Below, piece after piece: positions 50,062 to 63,226 of a DNA stretch of 64,000 nucleotides. Position 1 is the first letter of the stretch, and each line of letters starts with the position of its first letter. The notes beneath the pieces were generated by a model. That model made no database searches and was not told where the DNA came from. It saw nothing but the letters and a program-made list of their open reading frames with translations. Source of the DNA: Serinus canaria (taxonomy: Eukaryota; Chordata; Aves; Passeriformes; Fringillidae); the NCBI RefSeq assembly GCF_022539315.1, contig NC_066317.1:52680435-52744434 (forward strand). Reading direction: 5' to 3'. The position numbers and the translations under genes were made by a program.

Positions 50062-52735
50062 AGAGACACTAAATTATTGCTTCTGAAGTGAGCTGTATTA
50101 GAGAAGTACAGTTGAACATAATTTATATAGACTCAATTATCAATATCCATTTTTCTCTGGAAAAAAACTAATTTAAAATCTAAACATGATTCTTATTGAA
50201 CCTGTGGTTCACCTGTGCTGTCACTCACCAATTTACCCCACCACTATCATGTCACCTCCACGTAAGTGGGATTTTTAGTTACAAAAGAAGCTGCTTTGAA
50301 AAAACTCTTCTTGAGCTTCTTCCTTCTCTGAGCTTCTTCCTTATCCTCTCCTTCTAGAAGTTAAAAGGAATATTAAACAACAACAAGGGTTTGGTTTTTT
50401 TTTCTGGTAGAGAGCCACAGGCTCTCAAACCAATCCTCATGCTCAAAATCACAAGGCTACATATTATTCCAGCAGTCACTTGGAAAGGCTTTTCAGCTTG
50501 TTCAGAAGGGAAAAAAAACAAGGAGTGAAAAGAAAACAAAACAGCACAAGCCCAAAATCCCAAATCTTCAAAATGTTAAACAACTTAAACTTAGAAAGGA
50601 TCTTTCAAGCAAAAGCAGTAAGACTCAGGATTTACAAACCTGACTGTAGCACCTTAGTTGCCAAACAAAATGGTCTCTACCTTTCCTTTCACAGTAATAT
50701 TGCTGTCAAGCTTTAATAACAGCATGAAAAAAGAAATACTGGCCAGAACCCTAAGCAGAACCAAGACAACTTATCTCGAGATAAAATAATTTTTTAAAAA
50801 ATCAAAAATTATATACTCGGGGAACAGGCTAAGATCAATTAAAATTACATAACATGTTCAATAACACAGTTTCACTTTTCAAAATGAAAGTCAGATTTAT
50901 TCAACATTAAGTGCAACAACACATCAGAAATCAATAAAATCAATTTTCACTTATAAAGTAAAGCAAAGTAACATGAATAAACACAGGAAAATACTGTCTG
51001 AGACTCTCCAAGCAGGACATTTCTCATAAGACTCACAGAAAGGGAACAAAAAAAAAAATTTTTATATGCAACAGACTAAATTCCCCCAAATTCAGGTTTT
51101 TTTCCAGTTGTAAAGCAATATATAGCTAATGGGAGGTAAACTAGAAGAGGGGATGAAATGCATCATGCTGTACAACACCAAAGAAATACTCCAAATGCAT
51201 TTGTGTACAGCATTAACAACATGCAATAGGTGAGGTTAAAAGCAAGTACAGTGTATATATTAGAGACAGAAACTAGTCAGTCTGAGGGCTTTCTTTCTTG
51301 TTTTAGTTCAACTAATGAAAACAAACAGAAGCCAAGAGCAAACAGAGGAAGAGCAGAATCTGCATGGAGAACATCTCTTCCCAGAACAGTAAACATCTTA
51401 AGATTCAAATTTTGCACTCATTTACTTGTCTTGGTCCTCTTCTTGCTATGTCATTAAAACACATCCAGATCCAGTGGGCTTTATGCAAGTATCTACATTT
51501 TTATAAAGCAGCAATTAAACAAAACAATGCAAGTCATTCAAATTCTGCTAATCTTATAAATCAGGCATTAATATGTTGAACACTCACTACAACTCAATGT
51601 TATTTAAATTAAAAATAAAAACAGGGCAAGACATCTCCCAAACAGCCTTGCTGAAGTCTAGGGTATTCTCATTATATTTGTTGCTTGGAGGAGAGCAATG
51701 TGAAAACAGACAATGTGCTACCCAATTCATTTCATTAAGAATTATTTAAACCATACTTTTAGACAACAGCTGGTCTCTTTGTTCATTCTTTTCAGTTCAC
51801 AGCCTGACAGATTTCTCTCACCAGACTTTTTTTTTAACAGCAGTTTTTTAAGACAAACTCCCAAGATCTCCTATAGATTTTGTCAGCTATTGAAAAGCAA
51901 GCAAGCAAAGCACACATGCAAGTTAATAGAATTAGAGAGCCAAATATAATTAACTACAAAGTTCCAAGCAGTAAGTACATGTACATTCCCCTGGGGAGAC
52001 TCCATCTTACTGGGAGATGGATTTGAAAGCTGATAAAGAACACAGATTACTCAGTTCACTTCAGAAGTTCTCTGCCTTCCACCTGAAGACTTATCAGAAT
52101 CCATTCTACCACCCAACAAGCTAGTATAAATATTCAAGATTGTCATCAATTTCTGTAAGAATGGAGTGATGGCTGACAACTGAAGACTGACTTTTGTAAG
52201 GTTGGACGTACTGACCTTAATTTTAAATGAATTCAAGTCTGAAAATAATTGTGCAGCATTAACTTAAGACACAAATAAACAATCAAAGGATAATTAAAGG
52301 ATAACTTTACCACTCAGACACAAATCACACCAGTCAATGCTCTACCTCGTTTCACCTGAAGTACAGCAGTGTTTTTACAATATCCAGCTGTGACAAAGTC
52401 TTTAAAAGGCAACTATTTATCATTTATCTTTTAGTAATTCCCAACTGAAAAAATCCTGTAATACTCTAAACTAGAAACAACTACCAGTACCTGGTTTTTA
52501 ACAGCGGAGGGATCACAAAGAACTGTGCTGAATTAAAATAAAAGGAATGTGAAGGACAAAGTTTTGATTCAGATGTCTTTAGCACATATTAAACCAAAAC
52601 TGACATGAAGACATGCTACTAAAGGTTCTCTGAAACTGCTCTGAGGTCTGGCAATCACCACGGTTAGTTCTGCAACTACTAAATTTAATGCTGGGTGAAA
52701 AACCGAATAGAAATTAGAAGTAAGAAGGTACTCTG

Positions 52736-52769
52736 TCTTTACATGTACCCTGGAGAGTACATGTAAAGA
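52736..52769. repeat. Perfect 13-bp inverted repeat with 8-nt loop
   Basis: TCTTTACATGTAC (52736-52748), loop CCTGGAGA, then the exact reverse complement (52757-52769). Confidence 0.95.
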
Positions 52770-55700
52770 TGAAAGTGGGGGTTTTTGTTGGATAAAAAGT
52801 TACTGATCTGAAAGCCTTGAGACTGAATTAACCTCTTATCTCCAGCAATCCAAAATGTGAGTGTTCCTTAGGAGATTAAATATCACTGAACATTTTTCAT
52901 CCTCTCCAATCAGCAAGAGGCATTTCTTCTTACCTTGCTCAATTGTGTAATCCTTAACATCTAAACAAAAATCAACTTTCCCACTTTCATTTCAGTGAAG
53001 CATTAAATACAGAGAACACACACACACAAAATTTGGCAAACTTGAGATTTAAAGTTGTAAAGAAAAACAAAAGATAACACAAATCTACTTTATTTCTGAA
53101 TGCCTGAAGTAGATTGGTAAGTACTGCCATCTGCTTAAGCAACATCAGATACAAGAGCACCCAGGAATAATAAACTTTGATATTGTTACCACTTATATGA
53201 AGTGGTGCATTCTGTTTATGTAACAGAGGACTAAGTGGAGAGTCAGAAAAACACCATCTGTACTGGGCTGGAAGCAAAAACTATCTGTTGAATACCTGAA
53301 TGACACATCTGAATTGCTAATGAAGCCTCAAAGAATGGTCACCTAAACATCTACACACTGTCAGGCAGCCAAACTCTGCAGGCAATTTTTGGTTATTAGT
53401 TATCCCAACATCTGTGTCACTAGCAGAAAATGTTATCAGCACTTAGACTCAACCAGGCATAGAAGGCTTCACCATGAAGATGCAACACCCAGGATTACAA
53501 TGCCTATAAGCAATTTGGAGCAGTGATTCAAGCATGAGATAGTAACACAACCCTATAGTAAAAGCAACTGGAACAGATTAGAAAAATGCGTTCATCCAAC
53601 TTAACATACTGCACAAGGAGATAAGCAAATAGACAAGAGGTCCAAGAATTAGTAATTCCTGTATTTGGTTTAAAAAAAAACCAATTATTTATATTCTCCA
53701 GTGCTCATAAATATGCTTGCAATTGAATGGAAAAAAAAATATTTCCCTGCATACTTATGAAAGTAAGGTAGCAATCCCTCTCCAGCAATGTATCATGGAA
53801 ATGGAATGAAACTATCCTGAAACTCTAAAAGCTGGTGATATGAGAAACACTAATCAGCTCATCTACCTCCTGTGCAAGCCATGTTCCCATATTTTGGGAA
53901 ACAAAAGAGCAAAATCTTGAAAGCTTTAATTTCTAATTAGCTTTATCTTTTTAGGCTTTTAATCAGTTGTAAATTACTGTCTAACTCCAGCTGGCATCCA
54001 TAAATATCGTAAGAAAACTGAAATCAAGTATTCTCGGCTTCATCATCCTCTAGCTTCCAAACAAGGAACTACATTCTTACTATAACATTACTACTTGGAC
54101 GACAATTGAGAATTTTTACTCTTTCAGCAAATTGCCCTTCAGGAAGTAGAGGGTAATCCACTACCTAGGTACCAGTGGAGGAAGAAAAGTTGACATATGC
54201 CTGGAACTGCCAATGAACAATTTCAAGTTCCATCACTGAGCTGTGGGGATGAGGGATGGAGGGGAACCAGCCAAAATGAAAAACCAAAAAACACAAATGC
54301 AATCAGCTGTTTTAATCTCTAAGTCCACTAATAAAATGGTAAAAACCATTCCCCATGGTAACCAATATGCCTTTCCCAAAACTTGTATGTTAATCAAATG
54401 TCATGTAGCTTTAGTAAGAATTGTGGAAAGGTTTGTGTTTGTTTGGAAGAACTGGGATTTTTTTTCTTCTTTATACAGAACCTTACATTTGACACTTCTT
54501 CAGTTTACAAGTGACTTCAACAGCAACTTAAACAGGGAGAAGTCTTTTAGGCAATTTCCACAAAGGAGCTGCTGTCCTGACAAAGCACTCTAACAAAATA
54601 TTTAAATAGCAAAGAGCCTCATCATCTGAAATACCAGAACATTAAAAATAGAACATGGATTTTAGCTATAAAAGCAAAAAAACACCCAAAGCAAACAAAA
54701 CAAAATCCCACAAACCAATCTCTAATGACACTAGCTGACTGTCTCAAGTGACTGATATGCCCTATGAATCCTAGTGGTTGGAATGCTGGCTGGACTCACT
54801 GCCTGCCAGTGAGTTCAAGTTACACTGGTAGCAAATGGAACAGAGAAACTTTTGAGGCACATTGTCTCACTCCTTAGATGTGGACGTGTGCCACATGTTA
54901 AGACTGGATTTGATGACTGCCAGTGAAGACCTACCTCAGAGCCAGTGCTCTCAGCATCCCTCAAAAACATGACTCCAACCATTTAAAGATGGGAATTTCT
55001 GCAAGAGGAGCAATGGAAGCCACTTACATTGTGGACAAATTTAAATGGCAAGAAATGCAAGTGGCTATTAAAATAATAAAAAAGAAACTCAATTAACGTA
55101 GAATTAGTTTGTCCTCCAACATATAATACTCACCACTTATTGTATGAATTGTATCAATTTAAGACTTTTGTTTTCTAACACAAATTAAAAAGCAGCTATC
55201 AAGTTACAGGAAGTTACTTACTTACTACAGCTGGTGATACACTGAGTGTTGAGAGTCGTCTGTGCTCCAAAGGTTTGCAATTTTGAAGCCAAAATCTATC
55301 ACTATGATAATCTTATCTGATTTGTTTGTACAGCATAAAGAAGTAATTTTTCCAGAAAATAGCTTGTTTTTTTTAAAAAGATACTTAGCACTGGAACTCT
55401 CAGCCAATTAAGAGTTCAATACCTCCTCTATTTCACTTTTAGTTATACTTACTACAGAAAACTGAATTTGTCTGTTTTGCTTCTCAATATTTGAGTTTGC
55501 CCAATTTTGATAGCAGAATTAAGGGCTGTTCTTCCACTACTCAGTACCAGCTTGTCCTCCACGTGTAAATGTTTACTCTCCAGTACCAAAATGCCACTTC
55601 AACTTTTTTGGTAATGACAGAGACAGAGTTACTCAAACCTCACACCGGCCCCAGATCTTATTTTAAACTCAATTATTCCTATAGCCTTCTCAAGTGCACC

Positions 55701-57130
55701 AAGGTTTTTCTGGTAGTAGTCTTCTCCATGTTGTTTGGGAGGCACAGGAAGTTCCCTACTTGCATAAAAGTAATTGTTCCCTTTGTAGATGTTCAAGTAC
55801 TTCATCAGGCTTTAAACTACAGCTCTTGAAGGCTCAGCATTGAGGTGGTTCTTCACACAAGTCTTTTTTCATCACTGCTTTTTGTTGTCTGTCATGTATA
55901 GAGTGCACAATCTTTGTTCAAAGAGACCATTGCTACCTTGCAATTACTTTATTTTGAAGCTACAGCTGGTCAATCTGATGATTCAGAGAGTAATGGAACA
56001 ATATTATGTTCTCATTATTTTCTATTCCACCATTTTTTCTTCTGCAAACTTTATCAAATAGTTGATTTGTCCCATGATTTTCTGCATAGATGGCCTACAA
56101 TCAGTCTCTGTTAGACAACAAAACTCTGGATTATTTCTGTTCTCTTAAGGAATTAACTAATGTACATTTAAAGTACTTGCACATGCAAGGTCTCCACCCC
56201 ATTTTATAACCCTTCTCCTTCAACCATGTCTCTAATCACAGTAAATCTGTTAAAATCACCACCACTTCTTGAGGAGAGAACTAACACATTGGGTATGCAC
56301 AGTGGAACCTAAATAGAAAATGACAGAAAAGACACATATCACTTGATTTCAATTGGCTACAGATTTTGAAGGCTCCTTACTAGGAAAAATGTAGGCAGTC
56401 CGTGAAATAATTCTTTCACACAGTACATCACACAGATATTGGCAAGAAGTGAGCCCCTGATCTCAAGTCCCTGGCAGTGGCACCTGCTACTGAGGCAATG
56501 AGCACACCCCTATGGAAGATCTGAGACTGTTTAGTCATCACTGGGTAAATTGCTTCTGTTGACTAGAGCAGGAGATATTTCTTTGGAATGTACCTCAGAA
56601 GAAATTCCTGCTCAGTATTAATATTTTCAAACTGAATAAAAGGCACTGGTGCTTAAGCCATACATTTCTTGTCTCCAACTGTTTAAAAAAAATAAAAATA
56701 TGGTTTTGAACACCTAGCTACTGCTACCCTAAGAAGGCTTCCTTGTTACCTCACAGTAATTTCATCTCTCCCTAAAAAAGCTTCACAAAAATTGCTTTTA
56801 TCTGAAGCAGGTCATCTCACCTTTATATCTGTCTTTATATCTAAAATTATGAGTTAGTATAACAGTATGCATTATAAAATTATACCATTTACTTCAGACA
56901 TCTCTGAACAGCTAAATCTTCAAACTATACAAAAATAAAGTGTATGAAATCTTACAAAAGGAGGACATTAAGACAATAATAGCTAATTCAAAAAATATAA
57001 TAACTTATACACAGCAGTAAGCAGAAGCAATGTAGCCTACAACAGTTTCCAATTAAAAGGACCTCTGAAACACGTCTGAAACAAGCATCAGCTAGAATTG
57101 GAACATTCCCAAGCACAATAATGCTTCCAA

Positions 57131-58091
57131 TTTATTATCTTTACCACAGTACAAACTTTCACAACCCAAATGTCCATTGTCTGTCAATCTGTAAACAAAA
57201 GCTACTATTCCCCCTCCTCATTTTGAGAAGTGAATTTTTTCAGTCTTCAGTCAAGTTTCACAACCATCTTGCATAAGGAATCAAGAGCCTGTTCTCTTGG
57301 TAATTTACTTTTTTCTTCTTTTCTTCTTTTTTTTTTTTTTGTTTCTCATACAGCCTGCAGTGAATTAAAATCACAGTGAAAGTCCTGGGAAAAAAATGAA
57401 CTTTACAGCAGGACTTGAACCATTCTAATAATAAATGCATCTAACAAAGCTTCCCATAATAAAAGCATGACATTTCCATTTCCAGATATCAAGTCAATTA
57501 GAAATGCTAAATTCTACTTAAAAACCCCAAAAGATCTAAAAGTGAAAAGATTCATCTTCTCAGTCAAATATAAGTCTTTCAGTTTCACTTGCAGAGACTG
57601 TTCCAGTCTGTAAAACAGTAGTGCAATTCATTTAGTTCTATTCTACTTCTTTTATTTTTGTTAAAGTCCAGTAGATAAATGTCCTATTTCTATGGAAAGA
57701 CAGGAAGATGCTCCAGTAAACAAGAAACTTTGGCAAGCCCAGAAAGGCTTACTAGTCCATTAAAGCTTAGAAGTCCAAAGTGGCTTAAAAATGGTTTATG
57801 AATAAACTTAAAAAAGCCCAACAAATCAAATTGAAAAAAAAAAAGCTGAAAAAGACAACCTAAAAAAATAAAGAAATAAATAGGCAGAAATTAATGTAAA
57901 CTGTCTGAATGTTTTAATGATTTCTCATTGACAGCTGGCACAACCGTTGACAGTACGGTCATTAAATATAGGTGACCTACAGAGTATTCCATTAGGGCAT
58001 CCACTCTGGAATGCTCAAATGGAATTACATTCCTAAAGATTTAAAAAATAGAGTTCTTATAATATTACTATAAGGTTTTCTTCTGCCCACC
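57131..58091 (-). other. STIM2: Probable STIM2 3' untranslated region with candidate poly(A) signals
   Basis: This sequence directly follows the STIM2 stop codon on the minus strand. Candidate AATAAA hexamers (TTTATT on plus) lie at 57651-57656 and 57131-57136, and an ATTAAA lies near 57913. Which site is used cannot be decided from sequence, and the real UTR may be longer. The part next to the stop (about 57900-58060) has mixed composition. Further out it is AT-rich, and it includes a plus-strand pyrimidine tract near 57310-57345, which is A-rich on the transcript strand. Confidence 0.4.
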
Positions 58092-58572
58092 TCACTTACA
58101 CTTCTTCTTAAAGAGGTTTTTTATTTTTGATGGCTTTTTATTTTTTTCACCATTCTGGTAGAGGTCCTGTGGGATGCTGCTTATCCTGGGCACAGAAGCA
58201 GCTTCGTGGCCGGGTTTGCTATCACTGCCGGTCGAAGAACATGAGGTGTGACGAGGCTTTGGGACTGGGATCCCAGTTGAAAGCTGGTTCATGCTGCAAG
58301 ACTTCTCCAGGATTCCATTATAAACTTTGCTTGCAGGACTAAAGATCATGCTCTTAGTTTCTGCCATGCCTACACAGTCAGGAGAGCCCCTAGAAACATC
58401 TGCAGTTAGAGAAGAGGAGTCTCCCGTAGATGATTCCTCAAGTGAGAATTCTTCTGGTGATACTTTCTGAGGAGAAATTGTCTGGTACATCTCAAGACTT
58501 GCTGGAGGAGACTGTTTTCTTCCAATGGATGAATTTAAGGAGTCACATTCCGAACCTGTTTCCTGTACTTCC
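58092..58572 (-). CDS. STIM2: STIM2 terminal coding exon with stop codon and polybasic tail
   Basis: The acceptor is GACTCAG|GGAAGTA. The first G completes a Trp codon, then 159 codons and TGA (58094-58092) follow. The peptide begins EVQETGSECDSLNSSIGRKQ and continues with CVGMAETKSMIFSPASKVYN, ILEKSCSMNQL and TGIPVPKPRHTS, and ends KKPSKIKNLFKKKCK. TGIP fits the S/TxIP motif by which STIM proteins track microtubule ends through EB1. The lysine-rich tail corresponds to the phosphoinositide-binding domain that recruits STIM2 to plasma-membrane contacts. The human tail, as I recall it, ends KKKSK, so the Cys before the final Lys differs. The serine-rich middle is the part most diverged from mammals. 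Confidence 0.95.
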
Positions 58573-59384
58573 CTGAGTCAGAGCAAAAAGAAGAGAAAAT
58601 ATAATGAAACTACAATTTCCTTCATACAGTTAAAAAGGAAATTTATTTAGAATCAATAACATTAGTCTAAAAGCACCACCCACACTTTGCCTTAGTAGTT
58701 AATTAAACAAAAAGAAAAATCAAGTTAAACATTTTAAGTTACAACTTGCATTACATCATTTTATTATCTAAACTTAAGGGAATTAGTTTGTGCAATCTTG
58801 CTTTTGTGGGCAGCAGCATCTGCCCACAATCAGTCATTTGTATCTCACTTCAAAGAACAAAGTCTATCTTTCTGGCACGTGAAGTCAGAAAAGTTATGAA
58901 ATGAAAGAAGGAGATTTAAGCCTATCATATACAAAAAGTTTCTTCAGGACAAGTGTCCCTACCTTTCAACAAGCTCATTTGCTCCTTCCAAAAGGAATTT
59001 AACCTTTTCCTATGAGGCCATGTAACAAGAGTAGGTACACGCTCAACATGCTGTAAGAATTGTGTTACCATCCATCTCCTCTTCGCCCAGTAGCTGACAT
59101 TGCTTTTGATCCTAGTTTCAGATGTAAAAGCCAGTAACATATTGTAATGGAGAATCAGGGTTAGTTCAGTGCACCCTGGATTGTAACATTACTTAACTGT
59201 ACATGACATGCTAGCTATTTACATACACATACCAGACAAGAACTCTCTGCGCCATGTAGCCTATATTAATTTATATTATCCTACAGATTACTTTAACTTT
59301 TGACTTGGTTTAACCTTTAATTCTAAACTGTTAGTCTCAATAATCCTATCAAGAGTTCCAAGCGCTGTTTGCTAATCTCCGTAC
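58573..59384 (-). other. STIM2: STIM2 last intron
   Basis: This 812-bp intron separates exons 59385-59586 and 58092-58572. The donor is GTACGG and the acceptor GACTCAG. No conserved reading frame or transposon was recognised in it. Confidence 0.85.
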
Positions 59385-59586
59385 CATTGTTTATCAGCAG
59401 AGAAGTAAATGGCTTCCTCCTCCTCTTCAGTTCGATAGAGAGCTGGGCAGCTCGACACAGAGAGGATGTCAGGGTCAGGGGAGTGCAAAGCGTGCTGAGA
59501 CTGTGGAGATGATGGCACAACACTGCGTCTTGATCTACACAAGCTACTGCTTCTTGCCAGAGTGCTGGGAGCTTTTACAATGGACC
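59385..59586 (-). CDS. STIM2: STIM2 coding exon: Ser/Arg/Pro-rich linker and acidic cluster
   Basis: This 202-bp exon completes a Gly codon with GG after CCTCAG, encodes 66 codons and ends CAATG|GTACGG, leaving TG for the next exon, which together give Trp. The peptide holds LARSSSLCRSRRSVVPSSP, then SPDPDILSVSSCPALYR, then a run of five glutamates and AIYFSADKQ. Order and content match the STIM2 C-terminal linker. Compared with the human protein as I recall it, the stretch between SSPQ and SPDPDILSV is much shorter and lacks the His/Pro-rich insert. The donor GTACGG is non-consensus at +4, so some alternative splicing is possible. The frame through it to the last exon is intact. Confidence 0.92.
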
Positions 59587-62500
59587 CTGAGGCAGAGAAA
59601 AAGCAGACCAAAACCCTCCAAGTGACATTGATGTTAACAGTATCTACTCTGAAGACTAAGTAGCAGGTATCTGCTTCAGTGACAGCGACTTTTAAACAAC
59701 TTTGACATTGCTTGACAGTTTCAGAGGAACAGAGACTGACACACCTCATACATTCTACAGTTAGATGAAGCAGCAAATCAAGATGCAACTGCAGAGATTT
59801 TGTGCCTGCCAAATACTACCCTGACCAAGTTCACCAAAGCTCTGGCTCACTGTGCTCTCTTGAGAACAAAAAGAAAGACTCTACTGGAACTCCCAACCCT
59901 TCATAATCTAAAAATAGCAGTGCTAAATTAGTATGTTACACAATGTCTTGTATTTTACGTGGTGATTTGGAGGTTAGAAGAAAATGTAAGTTTTGCAATG
60001 TTGGTATGACTAACCAAACAGCCAAGTGATATACACTACACTAGCTGAAGAACAGGCTACATGGAGAAGACCAATTTCGTTTAACATGACAGAAAATAAA
60101 TAATTCAACCTCATTTTAAGATCAAGAACTTTCTTTTAGATAACATTGTCTCTTGCCAGGCTAACTATGAATTTCTGGAAGTAAAAATACTAAGAATGGG
60201 TGGAGACAGCCACACAAGACTTCATCAGCAAAGTACCCAACAGGAAGTGATAAACTCAAGTGTTCCTAATCCAATTCCTCCTTCAAAAGATTATTAGGCA
60301 GCAATACTTGTACAGAAAAAAATCTACAGACCTCTTTTCAGGCAAGCTGCAGGTCTTAGGATGTTTCACACCCCTCCTCAAACTGTCCCATGGATTGCAA
60401 CACTGCTTATGTAAGATACACGAGATCCTTATTGGTGATCAAAATTGTTTAAACAACCACAACATGCTAAAAATCCCTTCAATTATTTTTGTAGACAAGG
60501 ATGTCTAGCCTGACAAAATACATTTGATTTTCTGCAATGCCAGTTTATCATCATATAAGTTACAGTTTCCCTTCCTGGAATCTCAGAAAAGGACAAGTTG
60601 TACACTCTCTTTTAGTACAGAAAACCACAATTTTCACTAAATGGGAAGTAACTGCACCTTGGCCAACATACAGATTTATTTCCACTCCTGAGCAGGAAAG
60701 AAAGGTTTGCAATTCTCAACATGACAATTTACATGTAACTCAAACTGCTAATATTACTTTTGAGGAATTCCCTACTGACCTTAAAAGCGTGTTGGGAACT
60801 CAAAAATCATCTTGTGTCATTACAAAAAAAAATTCCTCAAAGAGCAAATGTGAACTGAGATAAGAGAGTAAGAATCTCTTTGGGAAATTTGTGCTATAGG
60901 TCCAGGTAAATTCAGATACCATTCTACCTACTGGTACTAAAAAAACCAACCAAACAAACAAACAAAAAAACAAAAAAAAACCAAACAAACAAAAAAAACC
61001 CAAACAACAACAAAAAAACCAAAGATTGCACCACCGGTGAATTTTCAGAGAAGTAACAAGCATTTTGATCCTTTGTAGGTGTATGCACACAGGAATAGGA
61101 AGAATTCAGCTATGACAATTGAACATGTAGAATTTTCCAGTCCAAATGAAGCTCACTAAATCAAGGAACCAGCTGAATCCTAATGAGCCAATGGAAAAAT
61201 CAAAGTTTCATTATCACCTTCTAGCTGTAAGGACTTTTTTTCCAGTGTCAGACACTATTTCTTAATTCATTTTTGTTGTTCAGCTTGAGATTGATCAAAC
61301 AGCTCTATTACTTGACACCATATAAGCCTATCAATGCAATTGCTCTGGCACAAAGAACCCTGTCCAACAGACTTCAAACACTGTCAATCTTATGAGTCCA
61401 GAGGATGTTGGGGCAAGGCAATAGCCCAGTCCACTTTAGATCCAGTAATAGAAATAGCCCTTCTTAAGTGACCTCCTGCATGGTGCATTTTGCCTGAAGC
61501 CTCATGACCAAGACAAGCCATTATGCTTCTGTCCTTTCTCGTGTGCATTTGTTATTTTTGTCTAAAGGATGGGAATAATTCAGTATTCACTGAACTAACC
61601 TACAGTAATTCGACTCCTCAACACTAGTTTCAACAGCAGATCATTTAGCATATTTTCCTCATACAGTAAAGTTTCAGCTAAGTATGCTCTTACAAACAGT
61701 ACAGTCCTTTCCTAATTGTAGTTCCTTTGAATCAACTGCACTTTCTTCTCTGGCTTCACTTCTAAGCAAGAGCTAAATGAGAAGAGTGACTAAAAAAACT
61801 CACAAGTCTGAAGTTTTTTTACACATATCCAAGTGCTATCATTGTAGACCATCTGGAAAATCATAACAATAAATGGAGCGCTTCATTTTGAAATCAGACC
61901 ACAGACTTCTCGATACAGAATTGGAAGCTTCACTCTAGGCATCCCTATTTTATTGGGTCTTCAATAAATTTGTTGCTAGGGTGAAAATGAAAGTATTTGC
62001 ACTGAAGGCAACTAGAGAAACAGCATTCCTTAGAAACGATCAGAACTTGCAGTAAGTTGCAAGAGGATTAATGAACTTTTCACTGTGGTCTGCAGAAAAA
62101 AAGGTTGGTACATTAAAAATAAAAACAAGTGCCCAAGGCATATTAAGTGAAGCCAGCCAAGTGGCAACCTTATGCTATTTTAAAATACAGTTTGAATTTC
62201 TTCTGAGAATCCCAGCCCTGGAAGAAAAATGTATCCACATGACAGTTTTCCTTCCTACTCATTCCTCAGCTTAAAACAGCTTGTTTGAACAACTGCATAG
62301 GAGCTCATCTTTTCAATTTGCCTCTAGAGTCCAGTTAATCACAAGCTCCACGAAGCAGGCTCTTGTTCTGACACAATGACTCATGATACAAGGGTGGTCT
62401 GAATCCCCAGTGTATATCTTCTGATCATAGTTTAACCAAAGCTGGACTTCTCTCCCTCCAGAACTCGGCCTCTCTGACACACTCAAACAACCAAGCCACT

Positions 62501-62987
62501 GTATCCAAACACAAACATTCTGCCTGAAAGCTTCCCTTGAACAACAGGATTTTGTTCCAACCACTAAAGAATGTGCACAAGGCTATGTAGCATGCGGCCT
62601 CCCAAAGGATCTGATCTTTCTCATAGCTCAAGGAACCCCGGACTAACTTCATCCCTTCCATCTGAGCTAACAAACTCAGCATTATTCATTACAAACTTTT
62701 GTTTAAGTAGCAATCCAAGGTTGACAACCACTTTCAAAACCTTAGCTGAATTTGCCCCACTCTCCCACTGAAACAAAATAGAGCCTTTTTCTTCATGTTA
62801 TCTTCACTACAAAACCCACTTTTCCATTTAAGTCCCACTGGAGCTAGTATCTGAAATCCTACATGGAATTTTGGTCTTTTTGACTTTGATTTAATGCTGT
62901 TTGATTTCAGTACTCTTCTCCCACCTGACTTGAAAATCCCATGTCCCACAGCTTTTCCTCTTTCTTTTTACTGAGCTTATCACTTAC
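59587..62987 (-). other. STIM2: STIM2 3.4-kb intron
   Basis: The intron lies between exon 62988-63226 (donor GTAAGTG) and exon 59385-59586 (acceptor CTGCCTCAG). It is AT-rich and contains an A/CAAA-type simple repeat at about 60941-61020. No additional exon with STIM2-like sequence was recognised in it. Confidence 0.85.
60941..61020 (+). repeat. A-rich (CAAA)n simple repeat in a STIM2 intron
   Basis: Alternating CAAA, poly-A and CAACAA units. The minus-strand frame through it is low-complexity Phe/Leu/Cys and is not coding. Confidence 0.9.
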
Positions 62988-63226
62988 CATGAAACTGTGA
63001 AACTATTGGAGGAGTGTCTTCATCTAAGTCATCAACTCCCCCTGCAATTGGGTAGGGAGGAATGGAAACTCGAGGCATAACTACCCAGCTGTGATCAGAG
63101 TAGAGAGAGGAGGTCAAGCTTGGTAGCCCAGAATTGTGTGCGATTTGAAACCCGCAAATCTTCTCAATCTGTTGCCATCGATACAGACGCTCCCGCAAAC
63201 ACGTCGTCAACTCCGAGAGTGCTTTC
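62988..63226 (-). CDS. STIM2: STIM2 coding exon: end of SOAR/CAD and start of the C-terminal linker
   Basis: This 239-bp exon takes one base to finish a Lys codon, encodes 79 full codons and leaves one base at CATG|GTAAGTG. The acceptor is TTCTTCAG|GAAAGC. The peptide includes ALSELTTCLRERLYRWQQIE and CGFQIAHNSGLPSLTSSLYS, the last SOAR/CAD helices, which correspond to RWQQIE..CGFQI in STIM1. It then runs into the STIM2-type linker VVMPRVSIPPYPIAGG and the acidic DDLDEDTPPIVSQF. No frameshift or stop was seen. Downstream of the donor lies a 3.4-kb intron. Confidence 0.95.

Larger units (their letters stand above)
43212..57130. other. Intergenic sequence downstream of STIM2, no gene recognised
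   Basis: AT-rich. It holds the TATATG microsatellite (44383), the G4 motif (48455), a short CA repeat (50048), a pyrimidine-rich 17-18-bp duplication (about 50308-50342, GAGCTTCTTCCTT twice) and the 13-bp hairpin (52736). No additional transposon could be assigned. Alternative long STIM2 3' UTR forms could reach into its right end. Confidence 0.6.

Noticed and set aside
58127..58342. 71-codon plus-strand frame
   Set aside because: It is antisense to the STIM2 terminal exon.
60800..61090. Phe/Leu/Cys-rich minus-strand frame resembling a membrane protein
   Set aside because: It is a low-complexity translation of the CAAA repeat in a STIM2 intron.
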